Of a stretch of DNA of 64,000 nucleotides, positions 1 through 9,832 are shown piece by piece. Source of the DNA: Comamonas odontotermitis (GTDB lineage Bacteria > Pseudomonadota > Gammaproteobacteria > Burkholderiales > Burkholderiaceae_C); the NCBI RefSeq assembly GCF_014207855.1, contig NZ_JACHKZ010000023.1, positions 1-64,000 of the forward strand. Reading direction: 5' to 3'. Below the pieces are notes generated by a model that worked only from the letters and a program-made list of their open reading frames with translations, did no database searches and was not told the origin of the DNA. Position 1 is the first letter of the stretch, and each line of letters begins with the position of its first letter. The position numbers and the translations under genes were made by a program.

Positions 1-842
1 TCGATGCGGATGCGCGCGTAGTTCTCACCATCGCCATGCTCGGTGTAGCCGCCGGGCCATTCGTATTGCTCTCTGCTGTCTTCGCTGTGGCCTGCAGGCT
101 GCTGCTGGCGAGTGGTCAGGTCTGTCTGAGGTTTCTCAAAATCGTAGTCATCGGCTTCAAAGTTGCCGGATGCGATATCTTCGGCATAGATCCATCCGTC
201 AACAAAATCTTCGCTGTGCACATGCGCAGCACGGCTATTGGGGTAATAGGCAATGGTGGTGGGGCCGTTGGGCAAAGGGCTGACAGAGCCGATGTCGTCA
301 GCGAGCACCAGCTTATGGCTTCCGCTGCTATGGGAGAAGAAGTAGAAGATGCCTTCTTCTTCCATAAGGCGAGAGACAAAGTTGAAATCTGTCTCACCGT
401 ACTGGACCATATAGGTCCATTCGCGGTAATTGCCCGTTAACCGGTCCTCAATAGAAAAGCCATATTTACCGAGCACTTCCTTGATGATGTCGGGGGCTTT
501 TCTGAACTGGAAGATTTTGAAATCACTGCGGCGCGTGGCATGCCACAGCCAGGGTCTGAGCACCGCCTGATAAGCGCTGAAATCGCCGTCGCGGCCAATG
601 TAGGTGAATTGCGTCACCTGCCCGGAGATGAACCGCTTGCCGCTGCCTGCGTCCTCAGTGGTCAGATCAATCTCGATGCTCATGTCCTTGCCTAGCAAGG
701 ATTTGGCAGAGATGCTGGGGGAGTCGCTCAGCAGCCGCACCCGAAACTCAAACAGCCGTGATATCTGCTCGGCGCCTTCGAGCGAGCGGAATTCCAGTTG
801 TTCGCCCAGCGGGCTGTGGGCGACAAAGGTGCGGCTTGGCAT
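1..842 (-). CDS. vgrG: Type VI secretion tip protein VgrG, N-terminal part, cut by the window edge
   Basis: About 280 residues are readable from the ATG at 842 down to base 1 with no stop, so the gene continues outside the window. VgrG trimers cap the Hcp tube of the type VI secretion system and carry effectors into target cells. The visible part is the gp27-like base. It has an early stretch FEFRVRLLSDS, the block FQFRKAPDIIKEVLGKYGF, and the family hallmark ETDFNFVSRLMEEEGIFYFF. The gp5-like OB fold, the beta-needle and any effector extension lie outside. No other T6SS gene is in the window, so it may be an orphan vgrG with its own effector genes beyond the edge. Confidence 0.93.
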   Translation of the reverse strand, partial: MPSRTFVAHSPLGEQLEFRSLEGAEQISRLFEFRVRLLSDSPSISAKSLLGKDMSIEIDLTTEDAGSGKRFISGQVTQFTYIGRDGDFSAYQAVLRPWLWHATRRSDFKIFQFRKAPDIIKEVLGKYGFSIEDRLTGNYREWTYMVQYGETDFNFVSRLMEEEGIFYFFSHSSGSHKLVLADDIGSVSPLPNGPTTIAYYPNSRAAHVHSEDFVDGWIYAEDIASGNFEADDYDFEKPQTDLTTRQQQPAGHSEDSREQYEWPGGYTEHGDGENYARIRI

Positions 843-1150
843 GGTGGCCCCTGGTTTTTATGGGTGTATGTGCTTTGGTATGGGGCCAGATAATAGGGAG
901 GAGCAACCGGAAATGAGCGACCGATTGTCAAGAGGCGTCGATTAGATACACCGAATTCGCGCGGTTGAGGTTTCTCAATACGAAGAAGTAAAAAGCATGG
1001 TGAATGCCTAGCGGTATTTGCATGGATGGGAAGTCTCCGTCATGCAACAACGCCCTTGTAAGCCCAAATGCGCTTCACACGTAAACGGCAGCGGCAAAGA
1101 GCCTGGGCAAGCGCACTAGTCAGGCGCTCACCAACCAATTGTTCCGAAGG
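843..1150. other. Intergenic region between vgrG and iorB ends
   Basis: No coding potential was recognised here. It holds the upstream region of the reverse-strand vgrG and the tail end of the iorAB transcript. It is less GC-rich than the flanking genes. Confidence 0.5.
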
Positions 1151-1183
1151 GTTGAAGTGAAATCATCCCGATTTCACTTCAAC
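1151..1183 (-). terminator. Perfect 14-bp stem hairpin downstream of iorB
   Basis: GTTGAAGTGAAATC and GATTTCACTTCAAC are exact reverse complements around a 5-base loop. It starts about 40 bases past the iorB stop. No clear U-run follows on the reverse strand, so it may be an mRNA 3'-end stabiliser or a protein site rather than a canonical intrinsic terminator. Confidence 0.55.
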
Positions 1184-1222
1184 ACGGCTGCGTAGAGGTC
1201 GTAAATACGTTTTATGCGCCGC

Positions 1223-3526
1223 TCAGCCGCGCTTGACCTGCCGCACCGGCAGATCCCGCACGCGCACGCCGGTTGCCGCAAAGATGGCATTGCACACGGC
1301 GGGTGCCACGGGTGGCAGCGGCGGCTCGCCCACGCCGCCTGGGGGGGTGAGCAGGTGGTTGTTGACCAGGTGGGTACGAATGACCGGCGGCGATGCGTTG
1401 TGGCGCAGCACTTCGTAGTCATGGAAGTTGCTTTGCCGGCATTGGCCCTTGTCAAAGCTGATTTCGCTCATCAACGCGATGCCGATACCCATGACGGCCG
1501 AGCCCTCCATCTGCGAGCGGATGCGTTCGGGATTGACCTGCGGGCCGCAGTCGAGTGCCATGTCCACGGACAGCACTTTGACTTGGCCTTTGTCATCGAC
1601 TTTGACCTCGACCACGGTGGCTGCATAGGTCACGAAGCTGTAGGAAAACGCCAACCCCAGGCCGCGCCCCTTGGGCAGCTTGCGGCCCCAGCCCGCGCCG
1701 CGTGTGGCAGCCTCAATCACATCGCGCAGGCGCCCGGTATCGTAGGGGTAGCGCTCGGGGTCTTCGCTGTAGTTCCAGGCGTCGGCCAAGGCCTTGTCCG
1801 GATTCAACTTTCTAGCCGGGCCGATGAGATCCAGCGCGTACTGCTTGTGGTCCTTGCCCGCATGGTGGGCCAGCTCGGCAATGAAGCACTGGGTGGCAAA
1901 TGCATGCGGTATGTTGTAGACCGAGCGGAACCAGCCGATGCGTGAGTGCGCGGGCACATTGCCGGTCTCAATGCGCACGTTTGGTATCCGGTAGGGCATG
2001 TTGATGGCGCCCATGCCCAGTTCCATCGGGCTTTCGCCTTGCGCATTGGGGTCGAACAGGGAGCTGATGGTGGGCGAGACCGTGCGGTGCAGCCAGCTGT
2101 CTGGCAGGCCTTTCTTGCCGATGGCCGCTTCCAGGTGCTCCACTGCCACGGCATGGTAGTAGTCGTGCTGGATGTCGTCTTCGCGTGTCCACACCAGTTT
2201 GACGGGTGTGCCGGGCATGGCCTTGGCCACCAGCGCGGCCTCCACCACATAATCGCACTTGGATTTGCGGCCAAACCCGCCGCCCAGCAGCCCGCACTGG
2301 ACTTTCACCTTCTCGGGGGGCAGGCCCAGGGCCTTGGCCACGTAGTTCAGCGCGGTCTGCGGGTCCTGGCTGGATGTCCATATCTCGCACTGGCCGTCTT
2401 TGACCAGAGCGGTGGCCACGGGGGGTTCCATGGAGGCGTGGGCCAGTGTGGGAATGTAGTACTCGGCGGTGATACGCTGCGCTGGCTTGGCTTTGCCCCA
2501 GGCGGCGGCCACGTCGCCTTCATTGCGTACCGATTTGCCGGGCGCGCGGGCCGCCTTCTCCAGGGTCTGGCGGTAGCTGGCCGAGTCATATTGGGTGTGC
2601 GGGCTGTCTTCCCAGGTCAGCTCCAGCGCCTTGCGGCCTTGCATGGCTGCCCAGGTATTGCGGGCCACCACGGCAACTCCGCCCAAGGGGCTGAATGCGG
2701 GGGCGCCCTGGTACATGGGTATCTCGACCAGCTTGAGAACACCCGGCACCTGCATGGCCTTGTCGCCATTGAAGCTGCGCAGCTTGACGCCCAGCACCGC
2801 AGGGCGCGCCACCACGGCATACACCATGCCCGGCATGTGCTGGTCCATGCCATATTTGGCCCGGCCTTTGCCGATGGCTTCCAGATCCACCATGCGAACC
2901 TGGCTCTTGCCGATGTAGCGGAACTCCGATTCTTTTTTCAGGCGGCGTTGGTTTTCGGGCGGCACCGCGAGCTTGGCTGCCGCCTGGGCGAGTTCGCCGT
3001 AACCCAGGCGTTTGCCGCTGGCGCTGTGTACCACTTCGTGCTGCACGGCTTTGACTTGTGTCACCGGCACACCCCACTGGGCGGCGGCGGCCGCTTCCAG
3101 CATCTGGCGCGCGGCAGCGCCCACGCGGCGCATGGGCATGAAGAAGTGGCGCATGCTGCGCGAGCCGTCCACGTTCTGGTTTCCATAGCGGGCTTCGTTG
3201 GCTTCTGCCTGCTGGACTTGCACCATGTCCCATTTGGCTTCCATTTCGTCGGCCACGACCATTGGCAGGCTGGTGCGCACGCCGGTACCCATTTCTACGC
3301 GGTGAGCAATGATGGTGACCACTCCGCTGTCTGCGATGGAGACGAAGACCAGCGGATCGTCCACCGTACCGCCGGGCATGGAGTCGGCTCCGTATTTCTT
3401 GGCTTCTGCCGGTGTGGCGGCCCATACCTTGCCTTGTGCAGTAACTGCCAGCGTCAAGCCGGCAACACCGGCTTGCAGCAGTTGCCGGCGCGAGAGGCCG
3501 CCCAGGTTTTTGTCGCGTGCATTCAT
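1223..3526 (-). CDS. iorB: Isoquinoline 1-oxidoreductase-type molybdenum hydroxylase, large subunit
   Basis: Large (molybdopterin) subunit of a two-subunit xanthine-dehydrogenase-family enzyme; such enzymes hydroxylate N-heterocycles or oxidise aldehydes. 767 residues, normal for IorB. It opens with a twin-arginine-like leader (SRRQLLQAG, then a hydrophobic stretch ending KVWA), which suggests periplasmic export of the complex. The cofactor-binding block [10 protein letters not shown] is present about halfway. The start at 3526 overlaps the iorA stop (ATGA). The frame stays open further upstream, but that part is iorA read in the wrong frame. The partner iorA precedes it and the cofactor genes mocA and xdhC diverge from it. 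The substrate cannot be told from sequence. Confidence 0.92.
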   Translation of the reverse strand: MNARDKNLGGLSRRQLLQAGVAGLTLAVTAQGKVWAATPAEAKKYGADSMPGGTVDDPLVFVSIADSGVVTIIAHRVEMGTGVRTSLPMVVADEMEAKWDMVQVQQAEANEARYGNQNVDGSRSMRHFFMPMRRVGAAARQMLEAAAAAQWGVPVTQVKAVQHEVVHSASGKRLGYGELAQAAAKLAVPPENQRRLKKESEFRYIGKSQVRMVDLEAIGKGRAKYGMDQHMPGMVYAVVARPAVLGVKLRSFNGDKAMQVPGVLKLVEIPMYQGAPAFSPLGGVAVVARNTWAAMQGRKALELTWEDSPHTQYDSASYRQTLEKAARAPGKSVRNEGDVAAAWGKAKPAQRITAEYYIPTLAHASMEPPVATALVKDGQCEIWTSSQDPQTALNYVAKALGLPPEKVKVQCGLLGGGFGRKSKCDYVVEAALVAKAMPGTPVKLVWTREDDIQHDYYHAVAVEHLEAAIGKKGLPDSWLHRTVSPTISSLFDPNAQGESPMELGMGAINMPYRIPNVRIETGNVPAHSRIGWFRSVYNIPHAFATQCFIAELAHHAGKDHKQYALDLIGPARKLNPDKALADAWNYSEDPERYPYDTGRLRDVIEAATRGAGWGRKLPKGRGLGLAFSYSFVTYAATVVEVKVDDKGQVKVLSVDMALDCGPQVNPERIRSQMEGSAVMGIGIALMSEISFDKGQCRQSNFHDYEVLRHNASPPVIRTHLVNNHLLTPPGGVGEPPLPPVAPAVCNAIFAATGVRVRDLPVRQVKRG

Positions 3527-4005
3527 GATGGAGCTCCCGTCCCTGCTTTGGCCAGATTCTTGGCCGCCAGCTGGATGGCGGCATGGATGCGCGGGTAGGC
3601 GCCGCAGCGGCAGATGTTGCCGCTCATGGCGTCGCTGATCTCCTGGTCTGACGGGTTCTTGTTGCTCTTGAGCAGGCCGATGGCCGACATGATCTGCCCG
3701 GCCTGGCAGTAGCCGCACTGGGCCACGCTCAGCTCCACCCAGGCGGCCTGTACCACGCGGCCAATGGCATCGGTCTCCTGATGTTCGATCGTCGCCACCT
3801 GCACACCCTGCAGCGCAGAGATGGGGGTGACGCACGAGCGGGTCGGCTGGCCATTGATATGCACGGTGCAGGCACCGCACATGGCCATGCCGCAGCCAAA
3901 TTTGGTGCCGGTCATGCCCAGTTCGTCGCGCAGCACCCACAGCAAGGGGGTGTCATCCGCAGCTTGCACGGTTTGCTGCGTACCGTTGATGGAAAGTGTC
4001 GCCAT
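3523..4005 (-). CDS. iorA: Isoquinoline 1-oxidoreductase-type small subunit, two [2Fe-2S] clusters
   Basis: 160 residues. It passes electrons from the molybdenum site of IorB. The plant-type cluster uses C38, C43, C46 and C58 (CGMAMCGAC, then C). The second cluster uses C97, C100, C132 and C134 (CGYC and CRCG). There is no FAD domain, as is usual for IorAB pairs that pass electrons to a cytochrome or membrane acceptor. The ATG at 4005 gives a start directly at the ferredoxin fold; an in-frame start 42 bases further up would add an unconserved leader. The absence of a signal peptide fits co-export with the Tat-tagged IorB. Confidence 0.93.
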   Translation of the reverse strand: MATLSINGTQQTVQAADDTPLLWVLRDELGMTGTKFGCGMAMCGACTVHINGQPTRSCVTPISALQGVQVATIEHQETDAIGRVVQAAWVELSVAQCGYCQAGQIMSAIGLLKSNKNPSDQEISDAMSGNICRCGAYPRIHAAIQLAAKNLAKAGTGAPS

Positions 4006-4131
4006 GGGGTCTTGTCTGTTTTGGATCGTGGGGGAGGAAAGCGCCACACGAATTTGCGTAGAAACGCCCGGCGCGTCAACGCCCAGCGCGCATCACGGCG
4101 TGTTGTCCTACATGAGCGGTGGCGGCGGCGA

Positions 4132-4761
4132 ATGATGCTCACGGGCATGCCTGCCGCTGCCCTATCCCACCGCCGATCCGATGCCGCCGACGATGCCGTT
4201 GTGGTTGTGCTTGCCGCCGGGCAGGGGCGCCGCTTTGTGCAATCGGGGGGGAGTGGGAGCAAGCTGCAGGCCTTGCTGCAAGGGCGCACGGTGCTGGAGC
4301 ATGTGTTGGCAGCCGTGCGCGCCAGTGGCCTGCGCTGGCATGTGGTGGACGCCATGCCCGCAGGCAGCGGCATGGCTGATTCCATTGCAGCCGGGGTGCG
4401 CGCCACCTCGCAGGCCGGCGCCTGGCTGGTTCTGCCGGGCGATCTGCCTTTGGTGCAGGCTTCCACCCTGGTGTCGCTGGCGCAGGTGCTGCATGTTGCA
4501 CGGCCTCGGGGTATTCGCTGCGTGGTGCCCCATTACGGCGGTCAGCGGGGTCATCCGGTGGTGTTTGACGCCCTGTGTTACCCGGCGCTCAGCCAGCTCA
4601 GCGGCGAGCAGGGTGCTGCCAGTGTGGTGCAGGCCTTGCGTGCGTTGCAACAGGTGCAGGACGCTTCGGTGCCGGACGCCGGTGTGGTGAGCGATGTGGA
4701 TACGCTTGAAGATCTGGAGCGGCTGGCGCGTCTTGTGGGCGCATCAGCCACGATGGAATGA
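4132..4761 (+). CDS. mocA: Molybdenum cofactor cytidylyltransferase-type protein (MocA/MobA family)
   Basis: About 209 residues, nucleotidyltransferase fold. The N-terminal signature VVVLAAGQGRRF and the later LPGDLPLV (metal-binding Asp) match MocA/MobA proteins. MocA attaches CMP to molybdopterin to give the MCD cofactor used by xanthine-dehydrogenase-family enzymes. It sits back-to-back with iorAB and nine bases before xdhC, so it very likely serves IorB. The start is one of two adjacent ATGs (4132 or 4135). Open frame extends far upstream but lies over iorA and lacks homology. Confidence 0.85.
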   Translation: MMLTGMPAAALSHRRSDAADDAVVVVLAAGQGRRFVQSGGSGSKLQALLQGRTVLEHVLAAVRASGLRWHVVDAMPAGSGMADSIAAGVRATSQAGAWLVLPGDLPLVQASTLVSLAQVLHVARPRGIRCVVPHYGGQRGHPVVFDALCYPALSQLSGEQGAASVVQALRALQQVQDASVPDAGVVSDVDTLEDLERLARLVGASATME

Positions 4762-4770
4762 GGATGTGCA

Positions 4771-5802
4771 ATGCAAGACATGGACGCCCTGGTGCTGCGA
4801 ACCTTGAAGGACTGGCTGGAAGCCGGTCACCCCGCGCTCTTGGCCACGGTGGTGCGTACCTGGGGCTCGTCGCCCAGGCCGGAGGGGGCCATGATGGCGT
4901 TGCGCGGCGACGGTCAGGCGATCGGCTCGGTTTCGGGCGGCTGTATAGAGGATGACCTGATCCAGCGCTTTTCGGGACCGCAGCGTGCAGCAGCGGTAGG
5001 GGGCCAGCCCACCAGGCTGGTGCGTTATGGGGTCACGGCCGATGAGGCGCACCGCTTTGGGCTGCCGTGCGGCGGCACTCTGGAGCTGTTGCTGGAATTT
5101 GCCCCGTCCCTGCCGGTGCTGCGCGATCTGGTGGATCGGCTGTCGCGCGGCCTGCTGGTGGAGCGGATCGTCGATGGACACACCGGGGCTACCGCGTTGG
5201 CGCCAGCCTCCCAGGCCATTGATCTGCAGTGGGACGGGGCCACCATGCGCAATGTGCTTGGCCCCGCATGGCGCATGCTGCTGATCGGCGCAGGTGCGAT
5301 GGCGCAGTATCTGGCCACGATGGCGCAGTTTTCCGGTTTTGCCGTGACGGTGTGCGATCCCCGCGAAGAGTACTGGGGGGCATTGGACTGGAGCGCTTTG
5401 GGTATGCCCGGGGTGCGACTGTGGCATGACATGCCCGATGACGCAGTGCTGGCCTTCGCCCCCGATCCGCGCAGCTGCATCGTGGCCTTGAGCCACGACC
5501 CCAAGCTGGACGATATGGCCTTGATGGAGGCCCTGCGCAGCCCGGCGTTCTATGTGGGCGCCATTGGGTCGCGTCGCAACACCGACAGCCGCAAGGACCG
5601 GCTCAAGGCCCATTTCGGCGAGACCGATGAGAGCCTGTCGCGGCTGCACGGCCCGGTGGGCCTGTATATCGGCAGCAAGACTCCGGCAGAGATCGCTGTC
5701 AGCATCATGGCCGAGATACTGGCCGTCAAGAACGGGGTTGCCCTGCCGCGTGAGATGACCGTGGAGCAGGGCAAGGCCCTGGCCAGCGCCGCCGCGCCAT
5801 AG
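4771..5802 (+). CDS. xdhC: XdhC/CoxI family molybdenum cofactor maturation protein
   Basis: 343 residues. XdhC proteins bind molybdenum cofactor, help sulfurate it and insert it into hydroxylases such as IorB. The N-terminal XdhC_CoxI domain shows ATVVRTWGSSPRPEGAMM and SGGCIEDDL. The C-terminal Rossmann domain begins MLLIGAGAMAQYLATMA and contains AIGSRRNTDSRKDRL. It follows mocA in the same direction. mocA-xdhC beside iorAB is a common arrangement. Confidence 0.9.
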   Translation: MQDMDALVLRTLKDWLEAGHPALLATVVRTWGSSPRPEGAMMALRGDGQAIGSVSGGCIEDDLIQRFSGPQRAAAVGGQPTRLVRYGVTADEAHRFGLPCGGTLELLLEFAPSLPVLRDLVDRLSRGLLVERIVDGHTGATALAPASQAIDLQWDGATMRNVLGPAWRMLLIGAGAMAQYLATMAQFSGFAVTVCDPREEYWGALDWSALGMPGVRLWHDMPDDAVLAFAPDPRSCIVALSHDPKLDDMALMEALRSPAFYVGAIGSRRNTDSRKDRLKAHFGETDESLSRLHGPVGLYIGSKTPAEIAVSIMAEILAVKNGVALPREMTVEQGKALASAAAP

Positions 5803-5866
5803 CCTTCTGGCGAGTTCGTCCCCTGAGCGCGTTCCTTGGCGCTCCCTGGCGCCCGGGGTACATCGT

Positions 5867-5882
5867 TGGTGCCCGGGCACCA
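5867..5882. repeat. Perfect 16-bp palindrome in the xdhC-iclR gap
   Basis: TGGTGCCCGGGCACCA reads identically on both strands. It lies about 65 bases past the xdhC stop inside the 353-base gap 5803-6155. It could end the mocA-xdhC transcript or bind a protein. No U-run follows. Confidence 0.4.
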
Positions 5883-6011
5883 TCCTTGCTTGCATTGTGT
5901 GCCGCTGGCCCAAGGTGTGCATCTTCGTCTTCGTGCGCGCCCGCGATGCCCTGATGTTTGTTTGTGGGCGGCGTGAAATCCGTAGATCAGTCCCATTTTT
6001 ACAATTTTTAT

Positions 6012-6026
6012 TCCCAATTAATGGGA
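6012..6026. promoter_or_regulatory. Candidate IclR operator, copy 1
   Basis: TCCCAATTAATGGGA is a 15-bp near-palindrome with exact TCCCA/TGGGA arms in a strongly AT-rich stretch, 130 bases before the iclR start. A second copy with the same layout lies 121 bases further on. IclR proteins typically bind palindromes of about 15 bp, so these are plausible autoregulatory sites. The assignment is inference. Confidence 0.5.
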
Positions 6027-6132
6027 TATTGAATTTGCATTCTGATTCCGGCAAGGGTTTTTACTAACGGTATCTCCAGAGGTAAAAATGAAAATTCAGA
6101 CATGGATTTTGTTTCACTCTGTAATTTTATAA

Positions 6133-6147
6133 TCCCGATGAATGGGA
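6133..6147. promoter_or_regulatory. Candidate IclR operator, copy 2
   Basis: TCCCGATGAATGGGA matches copy 1 at 13 of 15 positions, including the TCCC and TGGGA ends. It ends nine bases before the regulator's start codon, where bound protein would block transcription or translation initiation. Confidence 0.5.
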
Positions 6148-6155
6148 ATTAAAGA

Positions 6156-6932
6156 ATGACTGTTCCAGAGCGCTTGGCGACTGTTGATGACCCTGCTGCA
6201 CCGGCTGCCGAGATTTCGGCCGCCGACCGTGTGCTGCAGGTGCTGGCGGTGCTGGCCTGTGCGGACCGCGCGTTGTCTGCCGTAGATCTGATGCAGCGCA
6301 CCGGCCTGCCGCGCAGCAGCCTGTACCGGCAATTGGCGCGGCTCAAGCGCTTTGGCTTTGTGGCTGAAAGCGGCGGCAGCTATGCGCCCGGGCCGCTGGG
6401 TTTGCAACTGGCACGTGGTTTTGACGATGGCTCGCATCTGGTGCAGGTGGCCCGTCCCATTCTGGTGCAACTGACCGAGCAGACCCGTGAGAGCGCGGGC
6501 TTGCTGGTCGCTGCCAATGGCCAGGCCGTGTGCCTGGACATGGTGGAGAGCCCTCAGTCGCTGCGCTGCTCCTTCGTCAAGGGCAGCAGCGTGCCGCTGC
6601 GCGTAGGTGCTTCGGCCAAGTGCGTGCTGGCCTACCTGCCCGCCGTCCAGCGCGATGCACTGCTCAGCCAGCACCATGGCCGCGACACGGCGGCGTACAA
6701 CGAGGCGGCCGCCGAGCTGGCTGCCCTGCGCGAGCGCGGCTACATCACCACCATCGGTGAAGTCGATGCCGGTGTGTGGGGCTGCAGCACGCCGCTTTTT
6801 GGCAGTGGCCGCCGCGCGGTAGCCGCCATCACGCTGATGGCGCCGCACCAGCGCGTGTTGCAGCAGGAGGCGCAACTGGTGCAGGCCACCCTGGCCGCCG
6901 CGGCGCGTATTTCCCGCATCCTGGCTGAATGA
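6156..6932 (+). CDS. IclR family transcriptional regulator
   Basis: 258 residues. The N-terminal winged helix (about residues 25-80) includes SAVDLMQRTGLPRSSLYRQLARL. The C-terminal IclR effector domain runs from about 95 to the end. It directly precedes the ABC importer and hut genes, so it is the likely local regulator; the usual hut repressor HutC is of the GntR family, so this would be non-standard control. Two matched 15-bp near-palindromes lie upstream. Confidence 0.88.
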   Translation: MTVPERLATVDDPAAPAAEISAADRVLQVLAVLACADRALSAVDLMQRTGLPRSSLYRQLARLKRFGFVAESGGSYAPGPLGLQLARGFDDGSHLVQVARPILVQLTEQTRESAGLLVAANGQAVCLDMVESPQSLRCSFVKGSSVPLRVGASAKCVLAYLPAVQRDALLSQHHGRDTAAYNEAAAELAALRERGYITTIGEVDAGVWGCSTPLFGSGRRAVAAITLMAPHQRVLQQEAQLVQATLAAAARISRILAE

Positions 6933-6976
6933 TCGATTCCATTTTTTCCAATTCCCCCCCCCGAAAGGACTTCCCC

Positions 6977-7717
6977 ATGAACTTCCGTCGTACCGTTTTG
7001 AAGACCGCTGTGGTTGCCATGGCCCTGGGCGCAGGTGCCGCCGCGTTTGCCCAGTCCAATGTGCTGCGCGTGGCGACCGATGCCACCTTCCCACCCATGG
7101 AGTTTGTCGAGAACGGCAAAAAGACCGGTTTTGACGTGGAGCTGGTGGAAGCCGTTGCCGCCAAGATGGGCAAGAAGGTGGAATGGGTCGATATCGACTT
7201 CAAGGGCCTGGTGCCCGGCCTCATTGCCAAGCGTTACGACATGGCGGTATCGGCCATCTACATCACCGAGGAGCGCAAGAAGGTTGTGGATTTCACCCAG
7301 CCTTACTACGCCGGCGGCCTGGTCGCCATGGTCAAGGACGGCAGCTCGATTGCCAAGCTGACCGATCTGAATGGCAAGAAGGTGTCGGTGCAGGTGGGCA
7401 CCAAGTCGGTGGGCTTTCTGACCGAGCACTACCCCAAGGTGCAGCGCGTCGAAGTGGAAAAGAACCAGGAGATGTTCAATCTGGTGGATATCGGCCGCGC
7501 CGATGCCGCCGTCACCGGCAAGCCCGCCGCGTTCCAGTACATCCGCACCCGTGGCGGCATGAAGGTGCTGCCCGAGCAGCTGACGACCGAGGAATACGGC
7601 ATGGCCATCCGCAAGGACATGCCCGAGCTGACCGTTGCCGTCAACAAGGCGCTGGAGCAGCTCAAGGCCGATGGCGGCTACCAGGCCATCGTCAACAAGT
7701 GGTTCCCCACCAAGTAA
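6977..7717 (+). CDS. Periplasmic amino-acid-binding protein of an ABC importer
   Basis: 246 residues, solute-binding family 3 (HisJ/GlnH type). Signal peptide about residues 1-25 ending AAAFA. The mature protein starts LRVATDATFPPMEFVENGKK, the usual ligand-binding opening. The start at 6977 is preceded by GAAAGGAC. An earlier in-frame start at 6929 would put extra residues before the signal peptide and is unlikely. Linked to a permease and an ATPase. Given HutD/HutF/HutG downstream, the ligand is probably histidine, urocanate or an N-substituted glutamate (inference). Confidence 0.9.
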   Translation: MNFRRTVLKTAVVAMALGAGAAAFAQSNVLRVATDATFPPMEFVENGKKTGFDVELVEAVAAKMGKKVEWVDIDFKGLVPGLIAKRYDMAVSAIYITEERKKVVDFTQPYYAGGLVAMVKDGSSIAKLTDLNGKKVSVQVGTKSVGFLTEHYPKVQRVEVEKNQEMFNLVDIGRADAAVTGKPAAFQYIRTRGGMKVLPEQLTTEEYGMAIRKDMPELTVAVNKALEQLKADGGYQAIVNKWFPTK

Positions 7718-7784
7718 TGTGAAGCAGTGATGTCCGCAGCGCGTGGCGAGTGCCGCGTGCTGTACCGACACGACAGGATAGATT

Positions 7785-8453
7785 ATGGAATTGGATTTTT
7801 CGCCCGTCTGGGCAGGTTGGCCGGAGCTGCTGCGCGGCGCCGCGGTGACAGTGGAGATCACCGCCTGCGCGCTGCTGCTGGGCTGTGTGATGGGCCTGCT
7901 GATCGGTATCGGCCGCTTGAACCCCAAGCGCCGGATTGTCTACGGCGTCTGCACGGCCTATGTGGCCGCCATCCGTGGCACGCCACTGCTGGTGCAGCTG
8001 TTCATCCTGTTCTTTGGCCTGCCCCAGTTCGGCATCATGCTGCCGGCCTTTGCCTGCGGCGTGCTGGGTCTGGGCATCTACTCGGGCGCCTATGTGTCCG
8101 AAGTGGTGCGCGGCGCCATCCAGTCCATCGACAAGGGCCAGATGGAAGCGGCACGCTCCATCGGCATGTCGTCCGGCCAGGCGATGACTTCGGTCATCCT
8201 GCCGCAGGCCATCGTGCGCATGATTCCGCCGCTGGGCAATGAATTCATCGCGCTGATCAAGAATTCGGCCCTGGTGTCGCTGCTCACCATCCACGACGTG
8301 ATGCACGAAGGCCAGAAGATCATCAGCGTCTCCTACCGTTCGCTGGAGGTGTATCTGGCGATTGCCGTGATCTATTTCGTATTGACGGGCGTGACGACCT
8401 TGCTGCTGCGCCATTTTGAAAAGCGCATGCGCGCTGGAGGCATGGTGCAATGA
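7785..8453 (+). CDS. Polar amino-acid ABC transporter permease
   Basis: 222 residues with about five membrane segments, HisM/GlnP type. The EAA loop is visible as [20 protein letters not shown], where the ATPase docks. This system has one permease gene, so it would act as a homodimer. Its stop overlaps the ATPase start by ATGA, indicating coupled translation. A 67-base gap separates it from the binding protein gene. Confidence 0.92.
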   Translation: MELDFSPVWAGWPELLRGAAVTVEITACALLLGCVMGLLIGIGRLNPKRRIVYGVCTAYVAAIRGTPLLVQLFILFFGLPQFGIMLPAFACGVLGLGIYSGAYVSEVVRGAIQSIDKGQMEAARSIGMSSGQAMTSVILPQAIVRMIPPLGNEFIALIKNSALVSLLTIHDVMHEGQKIISVSYRSLEVYLAIAVIYFVLTGVTTLLLRHFEKRMRAGGMVQ

Positions 8454-9226
8454 GTGCTGCAACCCCCAACCAGGAATCCATGATCCGCATTCGCGGCCTG
8501 CGCAAGGCCTATGGCGATCACGTGGTGCTCAACGGCATTGACTTTGATGTGCAGCCCCAGCAGGTGGTGGTGGTCATCGGCCCCAGCGGCTCGGGCAAAA
8601 GCACCTTTCTGCGCTGCTGCAATGGTCTGGAAGAGCCCCAGGGCGGCCGCGTCGACATCTGCGGCCGCACGCTGGTCGACGAAGGTCGCATGCTGCCCGA
8701 CAAGGAGCTCAACGCGCTGCGTGAAGAAGTGGGCATGGTGTTCCAGTCCTTCAACCTGTTTCCGCACCTGTCGGTGATCGACAACGTCACCCTCGGCCCG
8801 CGCAAGCTGCACGGCATGAGCCGCAAGGATGCAGATGCCCTGGCGCATGACCTGCTCAAGAAAGTGGGCCTGGGTCACAAGGCCGACGCCATGCCTGCGA
8901 GCCTCTCGGGCGGCCAGAAGCAGCGCGTGGCCATTGCCCGCGCGCTGGCCATGCGCCCCAAGGTCATGCTGTTCGACGAGCCGACCTCGGCGCTCGACCC
9001 CGAACTGGTGGGCGAAGTGCTGCAGGTGATGAAGATGCTCGCCTCCGAAGGCATGACCATGATGGTGGTGACCCACGAAATGGGCTTTGCCAAGGAAGTG
9101 GCCGACGTGGTGGTGGTGATGGATGGCGGTGGCATCATCGAAGCCGGTGACCCCAACACCATCTTCAGCAACCCGACCAAGGAGCGCACGCGCAGCTTCC
9201 TGCAGGCGGTACTGACCAAGCAATGA
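8450..9226 (+). CDS. Polar amino-acid ABC transporter ATPase (GlnQ/HisP type)
   Basis: 258 residues. Walker [11 protein letters not shown]-loop [16 protein letters not shown] signature [16 protein letters not shown], Walker [15 protein letters not shown] and switch histidine VVTHEMGFA are all intact. It energises the importer formed with the preceding two genes. Thirteen bases separate its stop from the hutD start, so transporter and catabolic genes appear co-transcribed. Confidence 0.94.
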   Translation: MSAATPNQESMIRIRGLRKAYGDHVVLNGIDFDVQPQQVVVVIGPSGSGKSTFLRCCNGLEEPQGGRVDICGRTLVDEGRMLPDKELNALREEVGMVFQSFNLFPHLSVIDNVTLGPRKLHGMSRKDADALAHDLLKKVGLGHKADAMPASLSGGQKQRVAIARALAMRPKVMLFDEPTSALDPELVGEVLQVMKMLASEGMTMMVVTHEMGFAKEVADVVVVMDGGGIIEAGDPNTIFSNPTKERTRSFLQAVLTKQ

Positions 9227-9238
9227 GCGAGCGGCTGA

Positions 9239-9832
9239 ATGAGCATGCATTTTTTCAGCAGCCAGGCGCTGCCCGCTGCGCCATGGAAAAACGGCGGCGG
9301 CACCACACAGGAAGTGGTGTGCTGGCCACAGGGCGCAGGCCTTGACAGCTTTGAATGGCGCATCAGCATCGCGCAGATTGCCAAGAGCGGTCCGTTTTCG
9401 GCCTTTGCCGGTATCGACCGCGTGATCACCCTGCTGTCGGGCGACGGCGTGCATCTGCACTCCGGTGACGGCGCCATCAACCACCGGCTGGGTCAGGCCC
9501 TGCAGCCCTTTGCCTTTTCGGGCGATGTGGCGCTGGATTGCGACCTGCTGGGCGGCCCTTCGTACGATTTCAATGTGATGACGCGGCGTGACGTGGCGCG
9601 CGCCGTGGTCAGCATTCACCACGGTGGCAGCGTGCAGCTGGCGTCGCCCCATGGGCTGCTGCTGGCGCGCACGGGCCAGTGGCGTTTGGCTGGCGGCGCT
9701 GCGCTGCAGGCGGGGGGCCAAGATGGCGTGTACTGGGCCGCGCATGCTGGCCATGCGGTGGAGGTGACTGCGGCAAGTGATGACGCGACCCTGATTGCCG
9801 TGGCTTTGAACAAGGTGGCAAAAGGTGCTTGA
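9239..9832 (+). CDS. hutD: HutD family protein
   Basis: 197 residues, cupin-like. The N-terminal signature PAAPWKNGGGTTQEV is diagnostic of HutD. In Pseudomonas fluorescens HutD is reported to act as a governor limiting hut operon over-expression; the molecular mechanism is not settled. It lies between the importer ATPase and hutF, and its stop overlaps the likely hutF GTG start by eight bases. Confidence 0.93.
   Translation: MSMHFFSSQALPAAPWKNGGGTTQEVVCWPQGAGLDSFEWRISIAQIAKSGPFSAFAGIDRVITLLSGDGVHLHSGDGAINHRLGQALQPFAFSGDVALDCDLLGGPSYDFNVMTRRDVARAVVSIHHGGSVQLASPHGLLLARTGQWRLAGGAALQAGGQDGVYWAAHAGHAVEVTAASDDATLIAVALNKVAKGA

Noticed and set aside
1946-3598. 550-codon open frame on the forward strand across iorB
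   Set aside because: It is the antisense shadow of iorB in GC-rich DNA; the product is His/Gly/Ala-rich with no family, while iorB has complete motifs.
3527-3940. Extension of iorB upstream to 3940
   Set aside because: This part is iorA read in another frame; the Tat-like leader and ATGA overlap fix the start at 3526.
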